64,000 nt of DNA from Marinobacter flavimaris (GTDB lineage Bacteria; Pseudomonadota; Gammaproteobacteria; Pseudomonadales; Oleiphilaceae). Of the stretch, positions 32,584 to 41,914 are shown piece after piece. Numbering within the stretch: the stretch's first letter is position 1; each line of letters opens with the position of its first letter. The notes beneath the pieces were generated by a model, which was not told the DNA's origin, made no database searches, and saw only the letters and a list, made by a program, of their open reading frames with translations. Location: positions 248,001 to 312,000 of the forward strand of contig NZ_PSSW01000003.1 of the NCBI RefSeq assembly GCF_002933295.1, in the 5' to 3' direction. Both the position numbers and the translations under genes were made by a program.

Positions 32584-33813
32584 ATGTCTGAACAAACACT
32601 TGGAGTGCACTCTGAGACCGGGACTCTGCGCCAGGTCATCATCTGCCGGCCGGGGCTGGCGCACCGGCGGTTGACGCCGTCCAACTGCGATGCCCTGTTG
32701 TTCGATGATGTGTTCTGGGTCAAGCAGGCCCAGAAAGATCATGACGTGTTTGCCAGCGTGATGCGTGGTCGGGGCGTGGAGGTGCTGGATGTCAACGAGT
32801 TGCTGGCGGAAACGCTGGCCAATCCCGAGGGACGTGCCTGGATTCTCGATCACCGGATCAACTGGAACCACATCGGCGTGGGCATGGTGTCGGACCTGCG
32901 CGCCTGGATGGATGAACTGCCCGAAAAGGCGCTCGCCGAATTCCTGATTGGTGGTCTGGAGGTGGGGGATCTGCCATTCGATCCCGTTGGACTGTTCGGC
33001 AACCACCTCGGGCGTTTCGGATTCGTGCTGCCGCCGCTGCCCAACTTCCTGTTCACCCGGGATAACAGCGCCTGGGTGTATGGCGGGGTTACTCTCAACC
33101 CGATGTATTGGGTTGCCCGCAAGCCTGAGACCCTGCTGATGGCCGCTATCTACCGATTCCACCCGAAATTCGCCGGCAAGGTGAACGTGCACTGGGGCGA
33201 TCCTCTGGAAGATCATGGACTGGCAACCCTGGAGGGTGGGGACATCATGCCGCTGGGGAACAGAACGGTTCTGGTAGGCATGGGCGAGCGATCCTCTCCC
33301 CAGGCCATCGGGCAACTGTCAAAAGCACTCTTTGATGGCGGAATGGTGGATCGGGTAATCGCCTGTCAACTGCCCAAAACCCGGTCGGCCATGCACCTGG
33401 ACACCGTGTTTACCTTCTGTGGTGGCAACGTGGTCACTGCCTTCAAGGAAGTGGCGGATGCCGTGATCTGCTACGACCTGCGCCCCGGTGAGGGAGCAAA
33501 AACACTGGCGTTCAATCAGGACTCGCGGCATCTGTTTGAGGTGGTCGCGGAGATTCTCGGTTACCCGGCCCTGGAGGTCGTGCCAACCGGCGGTGACACG
33601 CCGGAAGAGCGCGAGCGGGAGCAGTGGAACGACGGCAACAATGTGCTGGCCCTGAGCCCGGGTGTTGTTGTCGGTTACGACCGCAACGACGATACCAACG
33701 CGGCGCTTTCGGCGGCGGGCATCGAAGTTCTGGCAATACCCGGCGCCGAGCTGGGCCGTGGCCGGGGCGGCGGTCGGTGCATGAGTTGCCCGACCATCCG
33801 GGACGCTATCTGA
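32584..33813 (+). CDS. arcA: Arginine deiminase
   Basis: 409-residue enzyme converting L-arginine to citrulline and ammonia, the first step of anaerobic ATP generation from arginine. The catalytic Cys is C399 in GGGRCMSCP near the C-terminus. Other active-site segments include '[15 protein letters not shown]' (about 156-170), '[10 protein letters not shown]' near 218 and 'HLDTVFTFC' with the catalytic His near 270. The ATG follows AAGGAG. arcB starts 18 bases downstream. Length and motifs match Pseudomonas ArcA (418 residues). Confidence 0.95.
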   Translation: MSEQTLGVHSETGTLRQVIICRPGLAHRRLTPSNCDALLFDDVFWVKQAQKDHDVFASVMRGRGVEVLDVNELLAETLANPEGRAWILDHRINWNHIGVGMVSDLRAWMDELPEKALAEFLIGGLEVGDLPFDPVGLFGNHLGRFGFVLPPLPNFLFTRDNSAWVYGGVTLNPMYWVARKPETLLMAAIYRFHPKFAGKVNVHWGDPLEDHGLATLEGGDIMPLGNRTVLVGMGERSSPQAIGQLSKALFDGGMVDRVIACQLPKTRSAMHLDTVFTFCGGNVVTAFKEVADAVICYDLRPGEGAKTLAFNQDSRHLFEVVAEILGYPALEVVPTGGDTPEEREREQWNDGNNVLALSPGVVVGYDRNDDTNAALSAAGIEVLAIPGAELGRGRGGGRCMSCPTIRDAI

Positions 33814-33831
33814 CAGCCAGGGAGAAACGCT

Positions 33832-34833
33832 ATGGCATTCAATCTCAAGAACCGACACTTCCTTACCCTGCGGGATTTCAGCCCCAGGGAAATCGCTTTT
33901 TTGCTGAAGCTGTCTGCGGATCTGAAGACGGCCAAGTACGCGGGCACCGAAGTGCCCAAGCTCGAAGGCAAGGACATCGCCCTGATCTTCGAGAAGAATT
34001 CCACGCGGACCCGGGTCGGGTTTGAAGTTGCTGCCTTCGACCAGGGGGCGCGGGTAACCTACCTGGGGCCGACCGGAACCCACATTGGCCATAAGGAATC
34101 GGTTAAGGACACCGCCCGGGTTCTTGGCCGGGTTTACGATGCCATTGAGTATCGGGGGTTCGGACAATCGGTTGTGGAAGAGCTGGCACAGTACGCCGGC
34201 GTGCCGGTCTACAACGGGCTCACCAATGAATTTCACCCCACCCAGATACTGGCGGATTTCCTGACCATGCAGGAGCATGTGGAAAAGCCGTTGCGGGATG
34301 TGGCCTACGTGTTCATTGGCGATGCCGCCAACAACATGGGCGACAGCCTGCTGATTGGTGGCGCCAAGATGGGCATGGACGTGCGCTTGTGCGCACCAAA
34401 AGCCTGCTGGCCTGGCCAGGCCGTTCAGGAAGAGGCCCAGGCGCTGGCGGCTGAAACCGGAGCCCGCATCACCATCACGGAGGATGTTGACGCCGCCGTT
34501 GCGGGAGTCGATTTCGTGTATACCGATGTCTGGGTCTCGATGGGCGAGCCAAAGGAAAAATGGGCCGAACGGATCAAACTGCTGATGCCTTACCAGGTGA
34601 ATGCGGCCTTGATGGCCAAGACCGGCAATCCACGGGCGCGTTTCATGCACTGTCTGCCGGCCTTTCACAACACCGAAACCGTGGTGGGCAAGGAGATTCA
34701 GGAGACCTATGGCATTGACGCCATGGAGGTGACTGAAGAGGTTTTCGAAAGCCCCGCTTCGATTGTTTTCGATCAGGCCGAGAACCGCATGCATACCATC
34801 AAGGCCGTCCTCGTGGCGACCCTGGGAGGCTGA
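33832..34833 (+). CDS. arcB: Catabolic ornithine carbamoyltransferase
   Basis: 333-residue enzyme that in this pathway phosphorolyses citrulline to ornithine and carbamoyl phosphate. Carbamoyl-phosphate site STRTR is at residues 57-61, '[15 protein letters not shown]' lies near 140, and HCLPAFH starts at H273. The C-terminal '[17 protein letters not shown]' is typical of catabolic ArcB proteins, which form dodecamers. Position between arcA and arcC settles the catabolic over the biosynthetic (ArgF) assignment. Confidence 0.95.
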   Translation: MAFNLKNRHFLTLRDFSPREIAFLLKLSADLKTAKYAGTEVPKLEGKDIALIFEKNSTRTRVGFEVAAFDQGARVTYLGPTGTHIGHKESVKDTARVLGRVYDAIEYRGFGQSVVEELAQYAGVPVYNGLTNEFHPTQILADFLTMQEHVEKPLRDVAYVFIGDAANNMGDSLLIGGAKMGMDVRLCAPKACWPGQAVQEEAQALAAETGARITITEDVDAAVAGVDFVYTDVWVSMGEPKEKWAERIKLLMPYQVNAALMAKTGNPRARFMHCLPAFHNTETVVGKEIQETYGIDAMEVTEEVFESPASIVFDQAENRMHTIKAVLVATLGG

Positions 34834-34834
34834 C

Positions 34835-35743
34835 ATGCTGGTTGTGGCAGCGTTGGGGGGAAATGCCCTCCTGAAACGCGGGGAGCCGCTGACTGCGGAG
34901 GTTCAGCGCAACAATGTGCAGATTGCGGCCCGATCTCTGGCCGCAGTTGTCCGGGCCGGCCACGATCTGGTGGTTACCCATGGCAACGGGCCCCAGGTGG
35001 GGCTGCTGGCTTTACAGGGCGCTTCCTACAAACCGGATGAGGCTTACCCGCTGGATGTCCTGGGAGCGGAAACCGAGGGCATGATCGGCTACATGATCGA
35101 ACAGGAGCTGGAGAACGCCCTGGGACATGACCGGCCTGTCGCAACCTTGCTGACTCAGGTCGTGGTGGATCCCAGAGACCCGGCTTTTGAAAAGCCGACC
35201 AAGTTTGTGGGCCCGGTCTATGACCGGGAAGAGGCAGAGCGCCGGGCAGCCGCTGCGGGCTGGAGCATTGCGCCGGACGGCGACAAATGGCGCCGGGTGG
35301 TGCCTTCTCCTAAGCCCCTGGAAATACCGGACATGCGCGTACTGAAGTTGCTGCTCGACCAGGGCGTGGTTGTGGTGTGTGCCGGGGGTGGCGGAATACC
35401 GGTGCTGCGCAGGGACGACGGCAGCATGGTCGGCATTGAGGCGGTCATCGACAAGGATGCCGCCAGTGCCTTGTTGGCCAGGCAACTGGGTGCGGAGGCG
35501 TTGCTCCTGCTAACGGATGTTGAGGCGGTTTACCGGGATTTCGGGACCGACCGGTCGACGGCGCTTTCGGAATTGACAGTGTCAGAGGCACGGGCCCTGG
35601 AGATGCCTGCCGGCTCCATGGGTCCGAAACTGCAGGCCGCCTGCGATTTTGCCCAGGCTGGCGGGATCAGCGGCATCGGGCGCCTCCAGGATGCCGTGGC
35701 TATACTTGAGGGATCGGCGGGCACTCGCGTATCGGCCGGCTAG
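34835..35743 (+). CDS. arcC: Carbamate kinase
   Basis: 302-residue enzyme that uses carbamoyl phosphate to make ATP, the energy-yielding last step of the arginine deiminase pathway. It begins with the family motif [17 protein letters not shown]. '[14 protein letters not shown]' is near 49, '[12 protein letters not shown]' near 180, and '[30 protein letters not shown]' near 205. The frame opens at 34763 inside arcB; the ATG at 34835, one base after the arcB stop, is the true start. It is the last gene of the operon. Confidence 0.95.
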   Translation: MLVVAALGGNALLKRGEPLTAEVQRNNVQIAARSLAAVVRAGHDLVVTHGNGPQVGLLALQGASYKPDEAYPLDVLGAETEGMIGYMIEQELENALGHDRPVATLLTQVVVDPRDPAFEKPTKFVGPVYDREEAERRAAAAGWSIAPDGDKWRRVVPSPKPLEIPDMRVLKLLLDQGVVVVCAGGGGIPVLRRDDGSMVGIEAVIDKDAASALLARQLGAEALLLLTDVEAVYRDFGTDRSTALSELTVSEARALEMPAGSMGPKLQAACDFAQAGGISGIGRLQDAVAILEGSAGTRVSAG

Positions 35744-35787
35744 CTGTTCCTTCCGTGTTTTCCGGGTGCAGATTCTGATAATCTTTT

Positions 35788-35803
35788 GTTATTAGGTAAT
35801 AAC
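35788..35803. promoter_or_regulatory. Perfect inverted repeat upstream of the first RND efflux operon
   Basis: GTTATTA-GG-TAATAAC is a perfect 7-bp inverted repeat, 23 bases before the adaptor start codon. Position and symmetry suggest an operator for a TetR- or MarR-type repressor of the pump, overlapping the promoter or start of the transcript. No regulator gene is adjacent. Confidence 0.55.
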
Positions 35804-35825
35804 CAGAATTTTCCGGAGGTGCCTC

Positions 35826-36899
35826 ATGGGGCGAATGGCTGCCGCAGGATTGCTTGTAACTCTCGGCCTGCTGGCCCAGGCGGCGCTCGGACAGCAGGCG
35901 TCGCCTTCCCGACCGGCGACGACTGCGGTCGTCGAGCGCAGCGAGCTGCACGAAACCGTGCACCTCGATGGCGTCATCGAAGCCGTACAGCAGAGTACCG
36001 TCTCGGCCCAGACCAGCGGCACCGTCCAGAGCCTGCCCTTTGATGTGGATGATTCCGTGGCTGCCGGCGACCTGATTGTCCAGCTGGAGGACAGTGAACA
36101 GCGGTCCCGTCTGCGCCAGGCCGAGGCCGGGCTTGAGGAGGCCGAGGCGGCATTGGCGGATGCTGGGCAGCGCTTTGAGCGTATTGAAACGGTACACGAG
36201 CGTGGCCTTGTGTCCCGGCAGGAATTCGACCAGGCCCGCAACAACCTTGCCGCTGCCAGGGCCCGGGTCGAGCGCGCCCGGGCTTCGGTTTCCGAGGCGC
36301 AGGAGCAACTCTCCTATACCCGTGTGCTGGCACCCTACGGTGGCATTCTTACCGAACGGCATGTCGAAGTCGGAGAAGCGGTCAACCCCGGCCAGCCGCT
36401 GCTCAGCGGCTTGTCCCTGGAGCAGCTCCGGGTTGTGGTGGATCTACCCCAGAAGTATGCCGAACTGGCCCGCATGGAGCGTCAGGCCCAGGTCACCCTG
36501 GCTGATGGCCGGGTGCTGGAAACCGGTGAGATGACCTTCTACCCCTATGCCGATCCGCAAACTCACACCTTCCGTCTGCGGATGCGGCTGAGTGAGCCCA
36601 ATGGCTCGCTGTTTCCCGGCATGCTGGTGAAGGTCAGTGTGCCGGTTGCCAGCCGCGAGACCCTGTGGGTCCCGTTCAGCAGCCTGATTCAACGCAGCGA
36701 GCTCCGGGCGGTATTTGTGCTCGATGATCAGGATCAGCCCAGGCTGAGGCAGGTTCGCACCGGGGTGCGGGACAATGGCCGGCTGGAGATTCTTGCGGGC
36801 CTGAGCGAGGGCGAGCGGGTAGTCACAAACCCGTCTGTCCTGGTGGGCAGCGAGCGCCTGAATCCGCTTGAAAGAACGGGCGAGGAGTCGAGCCCGTGA
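35826..36899 (+). CDS. RND efflux periplasmic adaptor (MFP)
   Basis: 357-residue HlyD/AcrA-type adaptor that links the RND pump to an outer-membrane channel. Signal peptide MGRMAAAGLLVTLGLLAQAALG, then a lipoyl-like half ('GVIEAVQQSTVSAQTSGTVQSLPFDVDDSVAAGDLIVQLED'), a helical hairpin (about 85-165, rich in Glu/Ala/Arg), the second lipoyl half ('RVLAPYGGILTERHVEVGEAV') and a beta-barrel. RBS GGAGG precedes the ATG. It overlaps the pump gene by 4 bases. No TolC-like gene is adjacent, so a shared outer-membrane channel is assumed. Confidence 0.9.
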   Translation: MGRMAAAGLLVTLGLLAQAALGQQASPSRPATTAVVERSELHETVHLDGVIEAVQQSTVSAQTSGTVQSLPFDVDDSVAAGDLIVQLEDSEQRSRLRQAEAGLEEAEAALADAGQRFERIETVHERGLVSRQEFDQARNNLAAARARVERARASVSEAQEQLSYTRVLAPYGGILTERHVEVGEAVNPGQPLLSGLSLEQLRVVVDLPQKYAELARMERQAQVTLADGRVLETGEMTFYPYADPQTHTFRLRMRLSEPNGSLFPGMLVKVSVPVASRETLWVPFSSLIQRSELRAVFVLDDQDQPRLRQVRTGVRDNGRLEILAGLSEGERVVTNPSVLVGSERLNPLERTGEESSP

Positions 36900-39800
36900 G
36901 CCGTGATTTGCCGCCCGTTGGCCCCTCCGGCGCCATTGCCCGAGTCTTCCAGGACAACCACCTGACACCGTTGCTGGCCATTCTGGCGATCATTCTTGGC
37001 GTGCTGGCTGTGGTGGTCACACCCAAAGAGGAAGAACCCCAGATTGACGTCACCATGGCCGATATCATGGTGGCGTTTCCGGGCGCCAGCACCCGGGAGG
37101 TGGAAAGCGCGATCGCCACGCCGGCAGAACAGGTGATGAGCGAGATCAAGGGCGTCGAGCATGTCTATTCCGTGTCCCGCCAGGGCCAGGCGGTGATCAC
37201 GGTGCAGTTCGAGGTGGGCATCCCGCGGCAGGAAGCCCTGGTCAGGCTCTACAATCAGGTGTATTCCAACCAGGACTGGTTGTCGCCCAACCTGGGCGCT
37301 GCCCAGCCGGTGGTCAAGCCCAAGGGCATTGATGATGTCCCGGTGATGACACTCACTCTCTACGATCCGGTCAACGGGCATACGGGGGAGGAACTGACTC
37401 GCCTGGCGCACATGCTGGAAGTCGCCCTGAAACGGGTCCCCGGCACCCGGGATGTCTATACCACCGGCGGGATCCCGGATCGGGTCGATATCCGGTTCGA
37501 TCCGGCGTTGCTGGCGGGGTTCAACCTCACCATCGATGACATCCGGAACGCCCTGATGGCGGCCAACACCAGCAGCCAGGAGGCACGGATTGCCCGGGAC
37601 AACCTGTCGATACCGGTCCAGGCCGGAACGCTGCTGGAAACCGTGGAGGATGTCCGGCGCCTTGTTGTGGGCATGCACAATGGCTCCGCGGTGTACCTGG
37701 AGGACGTGGCGCAGGTCCGCCGGGGAGGCACCGTGGCGGACCAGAGTGTAATGACCGGATTCGGGCCGGCCCGGGAAGCCGGCGTGGCTGGCCAGCCCGG
37801 CGAGGTTTATCCGGCAGTTACCCTGGCCATCGCCAAGAAGCCGGGCGAGAACGCCATCAATATCACCACGGCCATTGAAGAGCGTCTGGACCAGCTGCGC
37901 AACCGGGCCCTGCCGGAATCGGTGGAAGTGCTGGTCACCCGGGACTATGGCGTAACCGCCTCCCAGAAAGCCCGCAAACTGATTACCGATCTGATCTCCG
38001 CCACTTTGTGCGTTGTGCTGCTGGTGCTGGCGGCCATGGGCTGGCGCCAGGCCGTGATTGTCGGCATCGCGGTTCTGATTACTCTGCTGCTGACCCTGGT
38101 GTTCTCCTGGGCATGGGGATTTACCTTGAACCGGGTGTCCCTGTTCGCGCTGATATTCTCCATCGGCATCCTGGTGGACGACGGCATCGTCATCACCGAG
38201 AACATCAATCGCCGGATCCAGAACTCCCGTCGTGCGGTCAAGGACATCATCCCGGTGGCCGTGGATGAAGTGGGCACGCCTACCATCATGGCCAGTCTCA
38301 CCATCATGGCGGCGCTGATTCCGATGGCGTTTGTCAGTGGCCTGATGGGCCCCTACATGAGCCCGATTCCGATCAATGCCTCCGCGGGTATGGTGCTGTC
38401 CCAGATTGTCGCCTTCGTGGTGGCCCCCTGGCTGGCCTTCAGGCTTCTTAAACACAAGAAGGGGGAACAGGCTGCCGAAGCCGAGGAGGCGTCCAGCTCT
38501 GCGGATGGCGTCAGCCCGTTATCCCTGCGAATTTTCCGGACCATGCTCGGGCCATTTCTGGGTGATCATCCCTGGCGCCGCCGTTTGCTGGCACTGGGGG
38601 TGGTGGGTCTTACCCTCGTGGCTTCGTCATTGCCGGTGTTTCAGGCGGTGATCCTGAAGATGCTGCCCTTCGACAACAAGTCGGAACTTCAGGTTGTGGT
38701 CGACATGCCCGAGCGCACGCCCATGGAACAGACCCAGCGGGTGTTGCTGGATATGGGCAGCTACCTGGAAACGGTGGACGAAGTGGCCAACTGGCAAACC
38801 TACGCCGGCACCGCCTCACCCATCAATTTCAATGGCCTGGTGCGGCAGTATTACCTGCGTGGCGATCCCTACCACGGGGATATACAGATCAATCTCATGG
38901 ATGAAGAGAGTCGGGACCGGTCGTCCCATACGATTGCACAATCCCTCCGGGACCCACTGACCGAAATCGGTGACCGGTACGGAGCCAGTGTGAAAATCGT
39001 CGAGGTGCCGCCCGGGCCGCCGGTACTGTCACCCGTGGTGGCCGAGATTTATGCGGTGGTTGAAACCCGCCGGGCAGAGCTGGCCCGGCAAGTGGCCGAA
39101 GGCATGACCAGCGTCGATGGCCTGGTGGATATCGACACCACCCTGGAGGCACCCACACGGCAGTGGGAAGTGGTGGTGGATCGGGACCGTGCGGCACGGC
39201 TCGGTGTTTCCCAGGCCCAGGTGGTCGGTGCCCTGCAGACCGTCCTGGGGGGAACCGGGGTCAGCTTCCTGCATGATGATCATGCCAAATACCCTGTTCC
39301 GATACGGGTGATTCTGGGTGAAGGCGACAAGGCCCAGCCATCGGTGCTGTTATCGCTGAAGGTGCGGAGTCGCAGCGGCGCACTGGTTCCTCTGGCAAGC
39401 ATTGCGGGCGTACGCGAAGCCGACTGGATGGGGGCGATCTACCACAAGGATCTGCTACCGGTAACCTACGTGACAGCAGACATGGCGGGGGAGATCGATT
39501 CGCCGCTGTACGGCATGTTTGCCATGGTCGAGCGCCTGAACCAGCAAGCGGGGGCCCCGGAGCAGTATTTCATCGACCAGCCCCCATTGCCGGAAAAGGG
39601 CACGCTCAAATGGGACGGCGAATGGCAGATCACCTACGAAACCTTCAGGGACATGGGCGCGGCTTACAGCGTGGGTGTGTTCATGATCTTCGTTCTGCTG
39701 GTGGCGCAGTTCCGTTCCTATATTCTGCCGCTGGTGATCATGGCGCCCATCCCGCTGACCCTGATCGGCATCATGCCCGGCCATGCGCTGCTGGGGCGCG

Positions 39801-40126
39801 AGTTCACGGCCACCAGCATGATTGGCATGATTGCCCTGGCCGGGATCATCGTGCGCAACTCGATCCTGCTGGTGGTGTTTATCCGGCAGCTGATTGAGGA
39901 GGGTGTCGAGCTTGATGAGGCGGTGGTTCTGGCGGGCGCGGTGCGCATCAAACCCATCGCGTTGACGGCGATCTCGGCGATGGTGGGTGCTTACTTTATT
40001 CTGAACGATCCGATTTTTAACGGCCTGGCGATATCGCTGGTATTTGGCCTGGCCATGTCCACCTTGTTGACCGTTCTGGTGGTGCCACTACTTTATTACA
40101 CACTGGCGCGTTGCAAGTGGGTGTGA
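36896..40126 (+). CDS. RND-family efflux pump (HAE-1-like)
   Basis: 1076-residue inner-membrane proton-driven exporter with twelve helices and two large periplasmic loops. The proton-relay pair is in GILVDDGIVITENINRR (helix 4, near residue 430), and the second-half loop motif 'GREFTATSMIGMIALAGIIVRNSILLVVFI' is near 965-995. The start is GTG, overlapping the adaptor gene. The sequence belongs to the AcrB-like superfamily but is divergent from AcrB/MexB ('RRIQNSRRAVKDIIPVAVDEVG'), so drug specificity cannot be given. The next gene is convergent. Confidence 0.9.
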   Translation: MSRDLPPVGPSGAIARVFQDNHLTPLLAILAIILGVLAVVVTPKEEEPQIDVTMADIMVAFPGASTREVESAIATPAEQVMSEIKGVEHVYSVSRQGQAVITVQFEVGIPRQEALVRLYNQVYSNQDWLSPNLGAAQPVVKPKGIDDVPVMTLTLYDPVNGHTGEELTRLAHMLEVALKRVPGTRDVYTTGGIPDRVDIRFDPALLAGFNLTIDDIRNALMAANTSSQEARIARDNLSIPVQAGTLLETVEDVRRLVVGMHNGSAVYLEDVAQVRRGGTVADQSVMTGFGPAREAGVAGQPGEVYPAVTLAIAKKPGENAINITTAIEERLDQLRNRALPESVEVLVTRDYGVTASQKARKLITDLISATLCVVLLVLAAMGWRQAVIVGIAVLITLLLTLVFSWAWGFTLNRVSLFALIFSIGILVDDGIVITENINRRIQNSRRAVKDIIPVAVDEVGTPTIMASLTIMAALIPMAFVSGLMGPYMSPIPINASAGMVLSQIVAFVVAPWLAFRLLKHKKGEQAAEAEEASSSADGVSPLSLRIFRTMLGPFLGDHPWRRRLLALGVVGLTLVASSLPVFQAVILKMLPFDNKSELQVVVDMPERTPMEQTQRVLLDMGSYLETVDEVANWQTYAGTASPINFNGLVRQYYLRGDPYHGDIQINLMDEESRDRSSHTIAQSLRDPLTEIGDRYGASVKIVEVPPGPPVLSPVVAEIYAVVETRRAELARQVAEGMTSVDGLVDIDTTLEAPTRQWEVVVDRDRAARLGVSQAQVVGALQTVLGGTGVSFLHDDHAKYPVPIRVILGEGDKAQPSVLLSLKVRSRSGALVPLASIAGVREADWMGAIYHKDLLPVTYVTADMAGEIDSPLYGMFAMVERLNQQAGAPEQYFIDQPPLPEKGTLKWDGEWQITYETFRDMGAAYSVGVFMIFVLLVAQFRSYILPLVIMAPIPLTLIGIMPGHALLGREFTATSMIGMIALAGIIVRNSILLVVFIRQLIEEGVELDEAVVLAGAVRIKPIALTAISAMVGAYFILNDPIFNGLAISLVFGLAMSTLLTVLVVPLLYYTLARCKWV

Positions 40127-40136
40127 GCTAAATTGA

Positions 40137-41192
40137 TTACGCCTGGCAGGGAACCAGGGCGCTGTCGGAGCTGATGATGCGGTTACGTCCGGAATCCTTG
40201 GCGTGATAGAGGTGCTGGTCGGCCCGGCCGATCAGGCTGCGCAGATCGCCACCGTCCGGACCAAACTGGGCAATGCCGCCGCTGATAGTCAGGCCAATGG
40301 ATTGGTCCTGATAGGGCACGGGGTGAGATTCAATCGCACCCCGGATCTTGTCTGCCACCCGATGAGCCTGGTCTGCGGTGGTGTTGGTGAGCAGAATGGC
40401 GAACTCCTCGCCACCCAGCCGGGTAGCCAGATCGGTTGCTCTGAGCGAAGCGCGCAGGGTGCTGGCGACATGCCTGAGCGCCAGGTCTCCGGCCTCGTGA
40501 CCATGCTGATCATTGACCTGTTTGAAATGGTCCAGATCCAGTACCAGCACGGATAGTGGGGTTCCGTTACGGAGGCTGCGTTTGCGCTCCTGTTCAAACA
40601 CATCGCTGAGGCGCGCCCGGTTGGCGAGGCCGGTCAGTGCGTCAGTTTGGGCCATTTTAAGCAGGCGTGATTCGGATTGCTCCCGAGTGATCTCGTAAAT
40701 GTGAGAGAACGCGAGGATGGTCAGTGACATCAGCCCCATATTGGCAATAGGAAGGGGCTGTATCATGTCCGGAGCATCCTGGTATTTGAAAAAGAAGATC
40801 ACGGCTGCCGTGCCCATGAACACGGCAGATACCAGCAGGCCCAGGCGCCGGCCCATCAGAAGGTGGGAAAGGATGGGAATCAACAGGACCCAGGCGAAGA
40901 CCGTGGTGGTTGCCCGGGGTGATGTGAGTGCGAACATCATGGTGATGCAGAACGGCAGGATAAAGGCGAGAATCCAGCGTTCCAGGTGTCTCGTGTTGCC
41001 AATGGCCCAGAGGATGAAAACCGAGTAGCAGGCCATGCCAAGCTCGGCAAAGGCCAGGGGGTAATTCTCTCTCTGGACGTTGAGGGTAAAAAACAGCAGG
41101 CCGCTGATGGCGGTAAAGATCAGCAGCGTCTTCAGTACCGCTTTGCGGTAAGGACGGGCAAGGTGCTTCTGTGATTCCCTGTAGCTTTCCAT
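40137..41192 (-). CDS. Membrane diguanylate cyclase
   Basis: 351-residue protein with about five or six N-terminal membrane helices (residues 15-165) and a C-terminal GGDEF domain. The active site is TRLGGEEFAILL, with RATD five residues before it (I-site), so it should make c-di-GMP with product inhibition. The frame opens at 41255; the ATG at 41192 (MESYRESQK) is preferred because a promoter-like TTACTT-N16-TAATAC on the minus strand would start transcripts at about 41256, leaving too little leader for the earlier ATG. The ribosome site is weak for both. The membrane sensor resembles no named domain. Confidence 0.85.
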   Translation of the reverse strand: MESYRESQKHLARPYRKAVLKTLLIFTAISGLLFFTLNVQRENYPLAFAELGMACYSVFILWAIGNTRHLERWILAFILPFCITMMFALTSPRATTTVFAWVLLIPILSHLLMGRRLGLLVSAVFMGTAAVIFFFKYQDAPDMIQPLPIANMGLMSLTILAFSHIYEITREQSESRLLKMAQTDALTGLANRARLSDVFEQERKRSLRNGTPLSVLVLDLDHFKQVNDQHGHEAGDLALRHVASTLRASLRATDLATRLGGEEFAILLTNTTADQAHRVADKIRGAIESHPVPYQDQSIGLTISGGIAQFGPDGGDLRSLIGRADQHLYHAKDSGRNRIISSDSALVPCQA

Positions 41193-41311
41193 GGGTCTGG
41201 TCTGAATGTCCGGCGCTCTGGGGCGATATGTACAAAGATAGTGCACATGCCGCAAGATCCGGGTATTAGATCAGAATCAATGCAAAGTAACCGTCGATCT
41301 TAGACTAAAGT

Positions 41312-41761
41312 CTAGCGGGTGGGCCAGTAACGCTGCATTTCCACGAACAAGAAGGAGGCGCTCCAGGTGATCAGAACCAGCCCGGAAAGCGCTTCTATGC
41401 CGGTGAGGAAACGCAGGATGCCAAAGGGTTCGACATCCCCGTAGCCGACGGTGGTAAATGTGGTGAAGGAGAAGTAGACGCAGTCCAGGATGCTGCCGCT
41501 GAAATTGCCGCCAAGTTCGCCCCAGCCCTCGGCATGGTGCATGAGATAAAAAGCACCGGCAAAGATCCAGACTTGCAGGGTGTGTGCGGCGAGAACGCCG
41601 AATACGGCGGCAATCGACCGGAACCGATGGCTCTGCCGCATTTTCGACAGGAGTCCACTCAAATTAATCAGTACTTCGTGGTGGATCAGGACCACGACGG
41701 CAACGATCAACCCGTTGATCAGCGTTGCGTTCAGGAGATTGACATGATGTTCTACTGCCAA
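41312..41761 (-). CDS. Two-helix potassium-channel-like protein
   Basis: 149-residue membrane protein with about four hydrophobic segments and the ion-channel pore sequence TTFTTVGYGDVEPFG, whose TVGYGD is the canonical potassium selectivity filter (about residues 104-109). The C-terminal pair of helices around the pore resembles the Ion_trans_2 domain; the two N-terminal helices are extra. There is no regulatory RCK domain and no cytoplasmic ligand-binding region. It probably forms a tetrameric potassium channel. Confidence 0.85.
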   Translation of the reverse strand: MAVEHHVNLLNATLINGLIVAVVVLIHHEVLINLSGLLSKMRQSHRFRSIAAVFGVLAAHTLQVWIFAGAFYLMHHAEGWGELGGNFSGSILDCVYFSFTTFTTVGYGDVEPFGILRFLTGIEALSGLVLITWSASFLFVEMQRYWPTR

Positions 41762-41874
41762 GACAGATACTCTCCGTTGCCATGAATGGAGGATACACCG
41801 CGTAAAATTGACGCAGGACCCAGGCTTGTCCGATCCGAAAACGAGCCTTGATTGTATAGTAGTCTGAACCTAAC

Positions 41875-41893
41875 AGCCCGACGGGCTTTTTTT
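41875..41893 (+). terminator. Short hairpin with T-tract ahead of the RND/ABC export operon
   Basis: AGCCC-GAC-GGGCT (41875-41887) followed by a run of seven T (41887-41893) has the form of a small intrinsic terminator, but it lies 22 bases upstream of the next start codon on the same strand and no gene on the plus strand ends nearby. A TATAGT at 41855-41860 could be a -10 just before it, which would make this a promoter-proximal attenuator. Confidence 0.45.
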
Positions 41894-41914
41894 ACCTTAG
41901 CTGGCCAGCAAGTA

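Noticed and set aside
36734..38455. Long antisense frame of 573 codons opposite the RND pump
   Set aside because: Low-complexity His/Gln/Arg-rich translation typical of a reversed membrane protein gene. The sense frame is intact.
41301..41314. Palindrome TAGACT-AA-AGTCTA at the end of the channel gene
   Set aside because: It includes the stop codon, has no T-tract and a 2-base loop, so it is neither a convincing terminator nor clearly an operator.
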